Shown here one piece after another: positions 44,749 to 54,029 of a stretch of DNA of 64,000 nt. The stretch comes from an uncultured Bacteroides sp. (lineage in GTDB: Bacteria; Bacteroidota; Bacteroidia; Bacteroidales; Bacteroidaceae). The DNA lies in assembly GCA_944320865.1 (NCBI GenBank), contig CALUJC010000009.1:17013-81012 (forward strand), read 5' to 3'. Every line of letters starts with the position of its first letter. The first letter of the stretch is position 1. Position numbers and translations under genes: made by a program. The notes under the pieces were generated by a model, which saw nothing but the letters and a program-made list of their open reading frames with translations, did not search any database and was not told the origin of the DNA.

Positions 44749-46347
44749 ATGGACGCAAAACAAACCATCGAAACGGGCCGGGCGATATTGGGCATCGAGT
44801 TCGGCTCCACCCGCATCAAGGCCGTTTTGATTGACCAAGAGAATAGCCCCATTGCCCAAGGCAGCCACAGCTGGGAGAACCAGTTGGTGGACGGGCTGTG
44901 GACGTATAGCATAGAGGACATCTGGCAAGGCCTGCAAGATTGCTATGCCGACCTCCGCAAGAACGTGAAAGAACTGTATGGCATCGAAATAGAGACACTG
45001 GCCGCCATAGGCATCAGTGCCATGATGCACGGCTATATGGCCTTCGACAAGGAGGGAGAAATCCTTGTGCCCTTCCGCACCTGGCGCAACACCAATACGG
45101 GAAAGGCCGCCACGGCTTTGTCCGAACTGTTCGTCTACAACATTCCTTTGCGTTGGAGCATCTCCCACTTGTATCAGGCCATCCTGGACAACGAGGAACA
45201 TGTGCAAGCCATCGACTTCCTCACCACCCTTGCAGGCTTCATCCACTGGCAACTGACCGGCCGGCGCGTGCTGGGCATCGGCGATGCTTCGGGCATGCTT
45301 CCCATCGACCCTGCCACCAAGGATTATTCGGCAGAGATGGTCGCCAAGTTTGATAGCCTCATTGCCGGCCGTGAATACCGTTGGAAGTTGCCGGACATCC
45401 TGCCCCAGGTATTGCTGGCGGGCGACAATGCCGGTAGCCTTACGCCGGAAGGCGCCAAACGCCTCGACGTGTCCGGACACTTGAAGGCAGGAATTCCTTT
45501 CTGCCCGCCCGAAGGCGATGCCGGCACGGGCATGGTGGCCACCAATGCAGTGAAGCAACGCACGGGAAACGTCTCGGCCGGCACATCTTCCTTCTCCATG
45601 ATCGTGCTGGAGAAAGACCTCTCGAAGCCCTACGAAGTGATAGACATGGTGACTACGCCGGACGGAAGCCCCGTGGCCATGGTGCATTGCAACAATTGTA
45701 CTTCCGACCTCAATGCGTGGGTCAATATCTTTAAGGAGTATCAGGAATTAATGGGCATTCCTGTAGACATGGACGAGCTTTATGCCAAGCTCTACAGCCA
45801 TGCACTGGACGGAGAGGCCGATTGCGGCGGGCTTATCTCCTACAACTATTTCTCCGGCGAACCGGTTACCGGATTAACCGAAGGCCGCCCCTTGTTTGTG
45901 CGCTCCGCCAACGACAGGTTCAGCCTGGCCAACTTCATGCGCGCCCACCTGTATGCATCGGTAGGTGTGCTCAAGCTGGGCAATGACATCTTGTTCAAGG
46001 AGGAGAAAATCAAAGTAGACCGCATCACCGGACATGGCGGATTGTTCAAGACGAAAGGTGTGGGGCAACGCATCCTTGCCGCCGCGCTCAACTCTCCTAT
46101 TTCGGTCATGGAAACAGCCGGAGAAGGCGGCGCATGGGGCATTGCCTTGCTGGGGGCTTATCTGGTGAACAATGCCAAGCAGCTATCACTTGCCGACTTC
46201 CTGGACAAACAGGTATTTGCCGGAAACACCGGAGTGGAAATCAAACCCGTGCCCGAAGATGTGAAAGGATTCAATGCCTACATCGAAAGCTATAAAGCCG
46301 GGTTGCCTATCGAGGAGGCCGCAGTCAGATGCAAGACTAACGGGTAA
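44749..46347 (+). CDS. araB: Ribulokinase (FGGY carbohydrate kinase)
   Basis: A 532-residue FGGY kinase. The phosphate-binding motif [18 protein letters not shown] is at residue 15. [57 protein letters not shown] and [20 protein letters not shown] are family blocks. Relatives in Bacteroides are often labelled xylulose kinase, but position after araA and araD makes L-ribulose the probable substrate. Last gene of the operon, closed by a 16-bp perfect-stem terminator. Confidence 0.9.
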   Translation: MDAKQTIETGRAILGIEFGSTRIKAVLIDQENSPIAQGSHSWENQLVDGLWTYSIEDIWQGLQDCYADLRKNVKELYGIEIETLAAIGISAMMHGYMAFDKEGEILVPFRTWRNTNTGKAATALSELFVYNIPLRWSISHLYQAILDNEEHVQAIDFLTTLAGFIHWQLTGRRVLGIGDASGMLPIDPATKDYSAEMVAKFDSLIAGREYRWKLPDILPQVLLAGDNAGSLTPEGAKRLDVSGHLKAGIPFCPPEGDAGTGMVATNAVKQRTGNVSAGTSSFSMIVLEKDLSKPYEVIDMVTTPDGSPVAMVHCNNCTSDLNAWVNIFKEYQELMGIPVDMDELYAKLYSHALDGEADCGGLISYNYFSGEPVTGLTEGRPLFVRSANDRFSLANFMRAHLYASVGVLKLGNDILFKEEKIKVDRITGHGGLFKTKGVGQRILAAALNSPISVMETAGEGGAWGIALLGAYLVNNAKQLSLADFLDKQVFAGNTGVEIKPVPEDVKGFNAYIESYKAGLPIEEAAVRCKTNG

Positions 46348-46408
46348 TGAGCTCCACACGATAGACATGGACTATTTCCTGCACGTCACATAATGTTTTT
46401 CGGTTAGA

Positions 46409-46480
46409 ATCCCATCAAACTGCCTGTATCGGGTAAACAAACCTGAAGTACGGCAGTTTGATGGGATAATTCTATTTTTA
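46409..46480 (+). terminator. Intrinsic terminator of the arabinose operon
   Basis: ATCCCATCAAACTGCC (46409-46424) pairs perfectly with GGCAGTTTGATGGGAT (46452-46467), followed by AATTCTATTTTTA. Confidence 0.8.
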
Positions 46481-46548
46481 ATACTCCTTTTACGGCATAA
46501 TCAGATGCTATTAATGCGCAAGTTGTAGGTTTTCTGACAAATACTTAC

Positions 46549-46556
46549 TAACTTTG
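46549..46556 (+). promoter_or_regulatory. Promoter -7 box of cysE
   Basis: TAACTTTG, 26 bp before the ATG. A TTG at 46523-46525 is 23 bases upstream, slightly wide. Confidence 0.55.
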
Positions 46557-46582
46557 CAAACTGTAACACAAGGATATCACGA

Positions 46583-47491
46583 ATGAGTCCCTTCAACTTT
46601 ACCCACATCTTGATACAGGCAGTCGACGAGCTCTCGGAAAGCGAGTCTTACAAAGGACTGTTCCACCAGCACACGGACGGCAACCCGCTGCCTTCGGCCA
46701 AGGCGCTGCGCGACATTGTTGAACTGGCGCGCGCCATCATTTTCCCCGGTTACTTCGGAAACTCTACGGTAAACAGCAATACAGTAAAATATCACATCGG
46801 CGTCAATGCAGAACGGTTGTACGACCTGCTCACCCAGCAAATCCTGGCGGGCTTGTGTTTCGGCGACGAATGCGAGTGCGACGGCAACCGACGCGAAGAG
46901 GCCGCCCTGCTTGCCGCCCGCTTCATCAGCACCCTGCCCGGAATGCGGCGCGTGCTTGCCACCGATGTGGAGGCCGCCTACAACGGCGACCCGGCCGCCC
47001 ACTCCTTCGGCGAAGTCATCTGCTGCTACCCGGCCATACGTGCCATCAGTAATTACCGCATTGCCCACGAGCTGCTGAGGCTGGGCGTGCCCCTCATCCC
47101 GCGCATCATCACCGAGATGGCACACAGCGAGACGGGCATCGACATACATCCTGGTGCACGTATCGGAAGCTACTTTACGATAGACCACGGCACGGGCGTG
47201 GTAATTGGCGAAACGTGCATCATCGGCAACAACGTGAAACTGTATCAAGGCGTCACCCTCGGCGCAAAGAGTTTCCCGCTCGATGCCGAAGGCAAACCCA
47301 TCAAGGGCATACCGCGCCACCCCATTCTGGAGGACGACGTGATAGTCTACAGCAATGCCACCATCTTGGGGCGCATCACCGTGGGACGCGGCGCCGTGGT
47401 GGGCGGCAATATCTGGGTGACAAAAGACGTGCCTCCCGGTGCCAAGATAGTCCAAGGAAGCCGGAAAGAAATGCCTCCCCAACAAGCATAA
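46583..47491 (+). CDS. cysE: Serine O-acetyltransferase
   Basis: This 302-residue enzyme acetylates serine in the first step of cysteine synthesis. An N-terminal helical domain (FTHILIQAVDELSESESYKG, YFGNSTVNSNTVKYHIGVNA) precedes the left-handed beta-helix with hexapeptide repeats. There IDIHPGARIGSYFTIDHGTG (catalytic His), VVIGETCIIGNNVKLYQGVT and AVVGGNIWVTKDVPPGAKIV are plain. The long N-terminus is the EpsC/long-form type seen in Bacteroides. No cysK is in the window. A methyltransferase gene follows after 45 bp. Confidence 0.93.
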   Translation: MSPFNFTHILIQAVDELSESESYKGLFHQHTDGNPLPSAKALRDIVELARAIIFPGYFGNSTVNSNTVKYHIGVNAERLYDLLTQQILAGLCFGDECECDGNRREEAALLAARFISTLPGMRRVLATDVEAAYNGDPAAHSFGEVICCYPAIRAISNYRIAHELLRLGVPLIPRIITEMAHSETGIDIHPGARIGSYFTIDHGTGVVIGETCIIGNNVKLYQGVTLGAKSFPLDAEGKPIKGIPRHPILEDDVIVYSNATILGRITVGRGAVVGGNIWVTKDVPPGAKIVQGSRKEMPPQQA

Positions 47492-47536
47492 CCCCGTAAC
47501 AAATGTAAAAAACGTCAGCTATATTAATTCACATTC

Positions 47537-48982
47537 ATGAGCGAACAACCCTCCTTTGAAATGATTGCCAAAACCTTCCAAGGACTGGAAGAAGTACTGG
47601 CACAAGAGCTTACCACACTGGGAGCCAACGACATCCAGATAGGACGCCGAATGGTGTCATTTACCGGCGACAAAGAAATGCTGTATCGCGCCAACTTCAG
47701 CCTGCGCACGGCCATACGCATCCTGAAACCCATCAAGCACTTCACCGCACAAGACGCCGACGAGGTATATGAAGCCGTCAAGGCCATCCGGTGGGAAGAC
47801 TACCTGGATTGCGACAAATCGTTTGCCATAGATGCCGTGGTGTTCAGCGAAGAATTCCGCCACAGCAAGTTCGTATCTTACCGGGTAAAGGATGCCATTG
47901 CCGACTACTTCCGAGAGAAGACCGGCAAACGGCCCAGCGTGCGCCTCAATAATCCCGACGTGCTGCTCAACATCCACATCGCACAGACCGACTGCACCTT
48001 GTCGCTCGACAGCAGCGGTGAATCCCTGCACCGCCGGGGCTACCGCCAGGAAGCTGTAGAAGCACCGCTCAACGAAGTATTGGCCGCCGGCATGATTCTG
48101 CTGACAGGCTGGCACGGCGAGTGTGACCTGATAGACCCCATGTGCGGCTCGGGCACTATCCCTATCGAGGCGGCACTCATCGCCCGGAACATTGCCCCGG
48201 GTGTATTCCGCCAAGGTTATGCTTTCGAGAAATGGAACGACTTCGACACCGACCTCTTTAAGTCCATTTATAACGACGACAGCCAGGAGCGGGAGTTCAC
48301 CCACAAGATATACGGCTACGACAACAGCCCGCGAGCCAACGCCATAGCCACGCGCAACGTCAAGGCGGCAGGTGTCACCAAGGACGTGGTGCTGAAACTA
48401 CAGCCTTTCCAGCAGTTCGAGCAACCCAAAGAGAAATCAATCATCATTACCAACCCGCCTTACGGCGAACGCATCTCTACCGACGACTTGCTGGGACTGT
48501 ACGAAATGATAGGCGAGCGGCTGAAACACGCCTTTACCGGCAACACGGCTTGGATACTGTCCTACCGCGAAGAATGCTTCGACCAGATAGGGCTGAAAGC
48601 CAGTCGGCGGATACCCTTGTACAACGGCGCGCTGGAGTGTGAATTCCGCGAGTATGAGATGTTCAAGGGAAAATACAAAGAGTTCCGCGAGGACGGTGAA
48701 GCGCTCGACAAGCCGGAGTGGAAACCCGCCCGCCGGGACGACCGCCGCCCCCGCCGGGATGATGATAATCGTGGCCGCCGGGACGATGACCGCCGTCCGC
48801 GCCGGGAATTCCGCGAAGACTCCAAGCCCTTCCGCGGCCGTCGCTTCGATTCCGACGAGCGCCGTCCGCGCTACAAAGACGAACGTCCAAACCGTGGCAA
48901 CGACCGCCGCCGCGAGGAATCTTATCCCGAACGCAAACGGCGCGAGGCCCGCGAGCGGGAAGAACAACGGAAGGGAGAATAA
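47537..48982 (+). CDS. THUMP-domain rRNA guanine-N2 methyltransferase (RlmL N-half type) with arginine-rich tail
   Basis: A 481-residue protein. The N-terminal THUMP domain (FEMIAKTFQGLEEVLAQELT, RANFSLRTAIRILKPIKHFT, VDAVVFSEEFRHSKFVSYRV) binds RNA. The methyltransferase core shows DLIDPMCGSGTIPIEAALIA (motif I) and the catalytic IIITNPPYGERIS (NPPY), the arrangement of the m2G2445 enzyme of 23S rRNA. From about residue 393 the protein becomes a low-complexity tail of D/R/G/E (RRDDRRPRRDDDNRGRRDDD and similar) to the end, about 85 residues, presumably disordered and RNA-binding. The core assignment is firm; the exact target base is inferred. Confidence 0.88.
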   Translation: MSEQPSFEMIAKTFQGLEEVLAQELTTLGANDIQIGRRMVSFTGDKEMLYRANFSLRTAIRILKPIKHFTAQDADEVYEAVKAIRWEDYLDCDKSFAIDAVVFSEEFRHSKFVSYRVKDAIADYFREKTGKRPSVRLNNPDVLLNIHIAQTDCTLSLDSSGESLHRRGYRQEAVEAPLNEVLAAGMILLTGWHGECDLIDPMCGSGTIPIEAALIARNIAPGVFRQGYAFEKWNDFDTDLFKSIYNDDSQEREFTHKIYGYDNSPRANAIATRNVKAAGVTKDVVLKLQPFQQFEQPKEKSIIITNPPYGERISTDDLLGLYEMIGERLKHAFTGNTAWILSYREECFDQIGLKASRRIPLYNGALECEFREYEMFKGKYKEFREDGEALDKPEWKPARRDDRRPRRDDDNRGRRDDDRRPRREFREDSKPFRGRRFDSDERRPRYKDERPNRGNDRRREESYPERKRREAREREEQRKGE

Positions 48983-48994
48983 ACAATCGGTGTG

Positions 48995-49579
48995 ATGGAC
49001 GAACTGACCGTAATAGAGAACAAGATATATGAAATCAGAGGCCAGCGCGTGATGCTGGACTTTGACTTGGCGGAGATGTATGGGATAGAGACCAAGAATC
49101 TCAATAAAGCAGTAAAAAGAAACATTGAGCGTTTTCCTTCCGATTTCATGTTTCAATTAACAAATACTGAAGCTAAAGTGCTGATAAACAATTTGAGGTT
49201 CCAAAATGGAACCTCAAATATAGGCGGTACGCGTTACGCCCCATACGCCTTCACCGAGCAAGGAGTAGCCATGCTCTCCGGCGTGCTGAGGAGCCCGCAA
49301 GCCATTGAGGTGAACATCAACATCATGCGGGCCTTTGTCCGTATGCGGCAGTATCTGCTGACACATGCGCCGAAGCAAGAGCTGGACGAACTGAGACAGC
49401 GCATCGAGTATCTGGAAGAAGACATCTCGTCGGACAGAGACAGCTATGAGAAGCAGTTCGATGAACTGTTTTCTGCCTTCGCCAAGCTGAGCGCGGCCAT
49501 ACAAACACGCCAGACACCGCTGAACCGCACAGTGGTGGAAGGCTTCAAGATAAAAGACAATAACGATAAGAACGTGTAA
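48995..49579 (+). CDS. ORF6N domain-containing DNA-binding protein
   Basis: A 194-residue protein. The first 110 residues are an ORF6N domain: LTVIENKIYEIRGQRVMLDF, DLAEMYGIETKNLNKAVKRN, IERFPSDFMFQLTN and YAPYAFTEQGVAMLSGVLRS. The C-terminal half is a coiled coil (PKQELDELRQRIEYLEEDIS). ORF6N proteins are phage-type DNA-binding proteins that are widespread on Bacteroides chromosomes; their targets are unknown. It starts 12 bp after the methyltransferase stop and ends four bases before the next ATG, so it shares the transcript of housekeeping genes, an odd place for a phage-type gene. ATG 48995 is preferred to the GTG just before it. Confidence 0.88.
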   Translation: MDELTVIENKIYEIRGQRVMLDFDLAEMYGIETKNLNKAVKRNIERFPSDFMFQLTNTEAKVLINNLRFQNGTSNIGGTRYAPYAFTEQGVAMLSGVLRSPQAIEVNINIMRAFVRMRQYLLTHAPKQELDELRQRIEYLEEDISSDRDSYEKQFDELFSAFAKLSAAIQTRQTPLNRTVVEGFKIKDNNDKNV

Positions 49580-49583
49580 AGAT

Positions 49584-51743
49584 ATGATAAAGAAACTGAC
49601 CTGCGGCCTGCTTGCCACCATGGTGGCTACAGCTGCCCTATATCCGACAAACATCATGGCGCAAGACCAGCAACCTTTGACAATGCCCACCCTGGAAGAC
49701 CTTATCCCCGGAGGCGAGACCTACCGCTACACCGAGAACCTTTACGGCCTGCAGTGGTGGGGAGACCGGTGCATCAAGCCGGAGATAGACTCCCTCTTTG
49801 CCATCAACCCCAAGAACGGGAAGGAGACGTTGCTCACCACCCGCGCCAAGTTGAACGAAGTGCTGGAGGCCGCCCAGCTGGGCAAGCTCTCTCAACTGTA
49901 CAGCGTGCAGACGCCTTGGCCCGATAAGACGCAGCTACTCTTGGCGCTCCACGGCAAATACATTGTCTACGACTGGAAGGCTGCAAAGGTAGTGGCCCAG
50001 CAAGCTGTGGAGAAAGGCGCTGCCAACATGGACTATAACGCCGAAAGCGGCCACATCGCCTACACCGTCAAGAACAACCTCTACGTGGACAACAAGAAGG
50101 TGACCAACGAGCCCGAAGGCATCGTCTGCGGCCAGTCGGTGCACCGCAACGAGTTCGGCATCACGAAGGGAACCTTCTGGAGCCCGCAAGGCAACCTGCT
50201 CGCCTTCTACCGCATGAACGAGTCGATGGTGACGCCCTATCCGCTGGTAGACATCACGCAGCGCATCGGCACGGTGGACGCCATCCGCTACCCCATGGCG
50301 GGCATGACGAGCCACAAGGTGCAGGTGGGCATCTACAACCCCACGACGGGCAATACGCTTTACCTGGAGACCGGCGACCCCACCGACCGCTACTTCACCA
50401 ACATCGCCTGGGCGCCGGACGAGCGGAGCCTCTTCCTCATCGAGCTGAACCGCGACCAGAACCACTCCAAGCTCTGCCAATACGATGCCGCGTCGGGCCG
50501 GCTGATGGGCGTGCTCTACGAGGAGACGCACCCCAAGTACGTGGAGCCGCAACAGCCCATCGTGTTCCTGCCGTGGGACGACACGCAGTTCATCTACCAG
50601 AGCCAGCGCGACGGCTACAACCACCTCTACCTCATGTCAGTTAACAACTCGTCTCCTCGTCAACTCACCTCCGGCCCCTGGCTGGTGCAGAGCATCCTGG
50701 GCTTCAACGCCAAACAGAAGGAAGTCATCATCGCCGCCACCAAGGAGTCGCCCCTGCAGAGCAATATATATAAGGTAAGGGTGAAAGACGGCCGCCTCAC
50801 CCCGCTGGACAACGGCCAGGGCGTGCACTCGGCCCGGCTCTCCGCCTCGGGCACGTATGTGATAGACAACTGGTCCAGCCCCCAAGTGCCGCGCAACATC
50901 GACATCCGCTCCACGGCCAACGGCAAGGAGACGGCCCGCCTGCTCACCGCCGCCGACCCCTTCCGCGGGCTGGTGATGCCCACCGTGGAGACCGGCACGC
51001 TGAAGGCTGCCGACGGCAAGACCGACCTGTACTGGCGCATGCTGAAGCCCGCGGACTTCGACCCGGCGAAGAAATACCCCGTCATCGTCTACGTCTACGG
51101 CGGGCCGCACGCGCAGATGATTAATGCCAACTGGATGTACGCCGCCCGCGGCTGGGACCTCTACATGGCCAACCGGGGCTACATCCTCTTCACCCTCGAC
51201 AACCGGGGCAGCGCCAACCGCGGCCTGGAGTTTGAGAACTGCACCTTCCGCCACCTGGGCATCGAGGAGGGCAAAGACCAGGTGAAGGGCATCGAATACC
51301 TCAAGTCGCTGCCCTACGTGGATGCCCAGCGCATCGGCGTGCACGGCTGGAGCTTCGGCGGGCACATGACCACGGCACTGATGCTGCGCTACCCCGACGT
51401 GTTCAAGGTGGGCGTGGCCGGAGGGCCGGTCATCGACTGGAAGTTCTACGAGGTGATGTACGGCGAGCGCTACATGGACACGCCGCAGCAGAACCCCGAG
51501 GGCTACCGGGAGTGCAACCTGCGCAACCTGGCCCCGCGCCTGAAGGGACACCTGCTCCTCATCCACGACGACCACGACCGCACCTGCGTGCCGCAGCACA
51601 CGCTGTCCTTCCTGAAGGCCTGCGTGGATGCCCGCACCTATCCCGACCTCTTCATTTACCCCACGCACGACCACAACGTCCTGGGCCGCGACCGCGTGCA
51701 TCTGCACGAGAAGATTACGCGCTACTTCGAGGACTACTTGTAA
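49584..51743 (+). CDS. S9 family prolyl oligopeptidase (dipeptidyl peptidase IV-like)
   Basis: A 719-residue exported serine peptidase. After a signal peptide (cut near TNIMAQDQQ) comes the DPP-IV N-terminal propeller (KGTFWSPQGNLLAFYRMNES, YFTNIAWAPDERSLFLIELN, FIYQSQRDGYNHLYLMS). The catalytic hydrolase domain shows YVYGGPHAQMINANWM, DNRGSANRGLEFEN and the nucleophile Ser590 in GVHGWSFGGHMTTALMLRY. HDDHDRTCVPQ and YPTHDHNVLGRDRVHLHEK should supply Asp and His. It cleaves dipeptides after proline or alanine, usually in the periplasm. Its ATG is four bases after the ORF6N stop. Confidence 0.92.
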   Translation: MIKKLTCGLLATMVATAALYPTNIMAQDQQPLTMPTLEDLIPGGETYRYTENLYGLQWWGDRCIKPEIDSLFAINPKNGKETLLTTRAKLNEVLEAAQLGKLSQLYSVQTPWPDKTQLLLALHGKYIVYDWKAAKVVAQQAVEKGAANMDYNAESGHIAYTVKNNLYVDNKKVTNEPEGIVCGQSVHRNEFGITKGTFWSPQGNLLAFYRMNESMVTPYPLVDITQRIGTVDAIRYPMAGMTSHKVQVGIYNPTTGNTLYLETGDPTDRYFTNIAWAPDERSLFLIELNRDQNHSKLCQYDAASGRLMGVLYEETHPKYVEPQQPIVFLPWDDTQFIYQSQRDGYNHLYLMSVNNSSPRQLTSGPWLVQSILGFNAKQKEVIIAATKESPLQSNIYKVRVKDGRLTPLDNGQGVHSARLSASGTYVIDNWSSPQVPRNIDIRSTANGKETARLLTAADPFRGLVMPTVETGTLKAADGKTDLYWRMLKPADFDPAKKYPVIVYVYGGPHAQMINANWMYAARGWDLYMANRGYILFTLDNRGSANRGLEFENCTFRHLGIEEGKDQVKGIEYLKSLPYVDAQRIGVHGWSFGGHMTTALMLRYPDVFKVGVAGGPVIDWKFYEVMYGERYMDTPQQNPEGYRECNLRNLAPRLKGHLLLIHDDHDRTCVPQHTLSFLKACVDARTYPDLFIYPTHDHNVLGRDRVHLHEKITRYFEDYL

Positions 51744-51768
51744 ATGAAGAATGAAGAACGAAGAATTA
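51743..51768. repeat. Half copy of the GAAGAATGAAG-type end repeat
   Basis: AAATGAAGAATGAAGAACGA then AGAATT, starting on the stop codon of the S9 peptidase gene, without the inverted partner. Confidence 0.6.
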
Positions 51769-51775
51769 AAAGGAA

Positions 51776-51818
51776 CCGCCTGCCCTGTGTGCTTGCAATG
51801 TGCACACAGGGCAGGCGG
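51776..51818. terminator. 17-bp perfect hairpin between convergent genes
   Basis: CCGCCTGCCCTGTGTGC (51776-51792), a 9-base loop, GCACACAGGGCAGGCGG (51802-51818). On the minus strand it is followed by TTCCTTTTAATTC, so it can terminate the DUF2442 transcript and probably acts in both directions. Confidence 0.6.
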
Positions 51819-51844
51819 CTGACTTATGCCAGGATGCGGCAAAC

Positions 51845-52078
51845 TTATGCCGGCACCCCGTTTTCGTAAAGATATTTCGGAGCGATATCGGCACCGTTGG
51901 CCCAGAAAATGGTGTCTTGCAGGCCGAACTGGATAAACTGGCACTTGTCCCGCAATTCCTCGAAAGCCGGATATTGCAACAGGAGCGACAAGTCCACTTT
52001 CTTCCTTACGCCATCGCTGAAGGTGCAAAGCAGGGTATAGTCGCCCAAATATTCCACATCTGTAATAGTCAATAACAT
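51845..52078 (-). CDS. DUF2442 family protein
   Basis: A 77-residue protein, MLLTITDVEYLGDYTLLCTF, continuing DGVRKKVDLSLLLQYP, FEELRDKCQFIQFGL and IFWANGADIAPKYLY: the full DUF2442 pattern. DUF2442 genes usually follow a DUF4160 gene, the pair being regarded as toxin-antitoxin-like. Here the DUF4160 partner upstream (52138-52342) is destroyed, leaving this gene intact. Whether it is still expressed is uncertain, although a good promoter at 52531-52560 points this way. Confidence 0.8.
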   Translation of the reverse strand: MLLTITDVEYLGDYTLLCTFSDGVRKKVDLSLLLQYPAFEELRDKCQFIQFGLQDTIFWANGADIAPKYLYENGVPA

Positions 52079-52137
52079 AAGCTCATTCTTGTTTATCGTT
52101 TTACTTTCTCTATCTTCTCTCCACGCTGTGCCTTGCC

Positions 52138-52342
52138 CTAAATTTCCATCAGTTCGGCCTCATGCTCGTCTATGAACTGATTGATGATTTAGATGACTTT
52201 CGACTTGGCCCGCCCTCTACGATGTGGTCTTTCAGCGTGATGGTGAAGTCGCCGCTTCCGCTGCGCACATGGATGTCGGCGGATTGTGGTCGAAAGCATA
52301 GATGTATATCAGCAGGCCTTGAATGACAAATATTGAACCCAT
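52138..52342 (-). pseudogene. Broken DUF4160 gene
   Basis: From ATG 52342 the minus strand reads MGSIFVIQGLLIYIYAFDHN, like a DUF4160 start. After a frameshift it continues DIHVRSGSGDFTITLKDHIV, and after another AKSKVI, an in-frame TAA, IINQFIDEHEAELMEI, then TAG. All parts of a DUF4160 protein are there in order, but two frameshifts and a stop separate them. It stands in the usual position before DUF2442. Confidence 0.7.
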
Positions 52343-52371
52343 ATTTTGTTCCGGTTTCTAAAGTTCCTATG

Positions 52372-52494
52372 TCACGTGTACGAAGTTAGCATTTTCTCCG
52401 ATGAAACGGGCGGGAAGGGATGCTTTTTTACACAACGAAAGGGAAGCGCGAGTATCTGGTTCCAGAGGTCTTGCACGGATACGGTTGCTTTCAT
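52372..52494 (-). pseudogene. Antitoxin-like gene start, probably truncated
   Basis: A 40-residue frame starts MKATVSVQDLWNQILALP, which resembles the opening of RelB-like antitoxins common in Bacteroides. It then loses the pattern. The neighbouring frame gives SLCKKASLPARFIGEN, which looks like the continuation, so a frameshift has occurred near 52435. It follows a strong promoter. Family assignment is from memory and weak. Confidence 0.35.
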
Positions 52495-52530
52495 CTGCCT
52501 GTTCCCCTTCATTTTTAAGTTTATCCTTTG

Positions 52531-52560
52531 CAAAGGTACGAAAAGTATACCGGTTTGCAA
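52531..52560 (-). promoter_or_regulatory. Intact promoter reading into the decayed toxin-antitoxin patch
   Basis: On the minus strand, TTG (52560-52558), 19 bases, TACCTTTG (52538-52531): an ideal match. On the plus strand TATCTTCG at 52582-52589 may be the -7 box of purD, making this a divergent promoter region. Confidence 0.6.
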
Positions 52561-52627
52561 CGCTTTTTCCCCTATTATTCGTATCTTCGCACCGGTTTGC
52601 CACCAACCGGGCATAGCATCACTGCCG

Positions 52628-52693
52628 TGGTAGCTTAGTATCACCAGCACGGTAGCGATACTAAGCCACCAAGCTGGCGATACTAAGCTACCA
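52628..52693. repeat. 22-bp-period palindromic array E
   Basis: Three units start at 52628, 52650 and 52672, followed by a partial fourth (GGCTACTG). Units pair with each other more than with themselves: TGGTAGCTTAGTATC (52628-52642) against GATACTAAGCCACCA (52657-52671) and GATACTAAGCTACCA (52679-52693). If purD is transcribed from the box at 52582-52589, this is its 5' leader. Confidence 0.75.
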
Positions 52694-52733
52694 GGCTACT
52701 GATTTATAGCGAATTAACATAACATCCTACATT

Positions 52734-54008
52734 ATGAGAATCCTACTCTTAGGTTCGGGCGGCCGCGAAAGCGCCCTGGCATGGAAAATAGCCCAAAGCC
52801 CCCGCGTCAACCAGTTCTTCATCGCCCCGGGCAACCCCGGCACCATCTTTACGGGCATCAACGTCAACATCAAGCCCACCGACTTCGAAGCGGTGCGCCG
52901 CGTGGCGCTGACCAACGACATCGACATGATTGTCGTGGGCCCCGAAGACCCGCTGGTGCACGGCATTGCCGACTTCCTGCAGGCCGACCCCGCGACGCGC
53001 CACATCTGCGTCATCGGCCCCTCGAAGGCCGGCGCGCAGCTGGAGGGAAGCAAGGACTTTGCCAAGCACTTCATGATGCGCCACGGCATCCCCACCGCCC
53101 GCTACAAGAGCATCACCGCCGACACGCTGCAGGAAGGCCTCGCCTTCCTCGAAACCCTGCCCGCCCCCTACGTGCTGAAGGCCGACGGGCTGTGCGCAGG
53201 CAAGGGCGTGCTCATCGTCCCCACGCTCGACGAGGCGAAGCGAGAGCTGCGCGAAATGCTGGGCGGCATGTTCGGCCAGGCCAGCGCCACGGTGGTCATC
53301 GAGGAATTCCTGAGCGGCATAGAGTGCAGCGTCTTCGTGCTGACCGACGGCGAACACTACAAAGTGCTGCCCGTGGCCAAGGACTACAAGCGCATCGGCG
53401 AGGGCGACAAGGGCCTGAACACCGGCGGCATGGGCAGCGTGAGTCCCGTTCCCTTTGCCGACGACGCGTTCATGGAGAAGGTGCGCACACGCATCATCGA
53501 GCCTACCATCAACGGCCTGCGGGCAGAAGGCATCGACTACAAAGGCTTCATCTTCCTGGGCCTCATCAACGTGGGCGGCGACCCGATGGTCATTGAATAC
53601 AACGTACGCATGGGCGACCCCGAAACCGAAAGCGTGATGCTGCGCATAGAGAACGACCTGGTGGAACTGCTGGAAGGCGTGCGCGACGGCAACCTCGACA
53701 CCAAGGAGCTGCGCGAAGACCCCCGCACGGCGGCCTGCGTGATGCTGGTGAGCGGCGGTTATCCCGAAGCCTACGAGAAGTTCAAGCCCATCAGCGGCCT
53801 CGACCTGGCCGCCGGCACGGACAGCATCCTGTTCCACGCCGGCACCGCCTTGAAGGACGGGCAACTGGTGACCAACGGCGGACGTGTCATGGCCGTCTGC
53901 TCGTATGGCGCCACCAAGGAAGAGGCCCTGGCAAAGAGTTACCGTGCCGCCGAGTTGGTACAGTTCGAAGGGAAATACTTCCGCCGCGACATCGGCTTCG
54001 ACCTGTAA
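52734..54008 (+). CDS. purD: Phosphoribosylamine-glycine ligase
   Basis: This 424-residue ATP-grasp enzyme joins glycine to phosphoribosylamine in purine synthesis. It opens [91 protein letters not shown] and [14 protein letters not shown] are the expected blocks, in order and at normal length. It stands alone with respect to other purine genes in the window. Array E lies in its probable leader, and a membrane-protein gene starts 21 bp after it. Confidence 0.96.
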   Translation: MRILLLGSGGRESALAWKIAQSPRVNQFFIAPGNPGTIFTGINVNIKPTDFEAVRRVALTNDIDMIVVGPEDPLVHGIADFLQADPATRHICVIGPSKAGAQLEGSKDFAKHFMMRHGIPTARYKSITADTLQEGLAFLETLPAPYVLKADGLCAGKGVLIVPTLDEAKRELREMLGGMFGQASATVVIEEFLSGIECSVFVLTDGEHYKVLPVAKDYKRIGEGDKGLNTGGMGSVSPVPFADDAFMEKVRTRIIEPTINGLRAEGIDYKGFIFLGLINVGGDPMVIEYNVRMGDPETESVMLRIENDLVELLEGVRDGNLDTKELREDPRTAACVMLVSGGYPEAYEKFKPISGLDLAAGTDSILFHAGTALKDGQLVTNGGRVMAVCSYGATKEEALAKSYRAAELVQFEGKYFRRDIGFDL

Positions 54009-54029
54009 ACCCTCCGCGCCACCCCGCCT

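Noticed and set aside
43071-44921. 616-codon minus-strand frame opposite araA
   Set aside because: It is antisense to a certain L-arabinose isomerase gene and has a His/Val/Gly-rich composition typical of reverse-complement frames.
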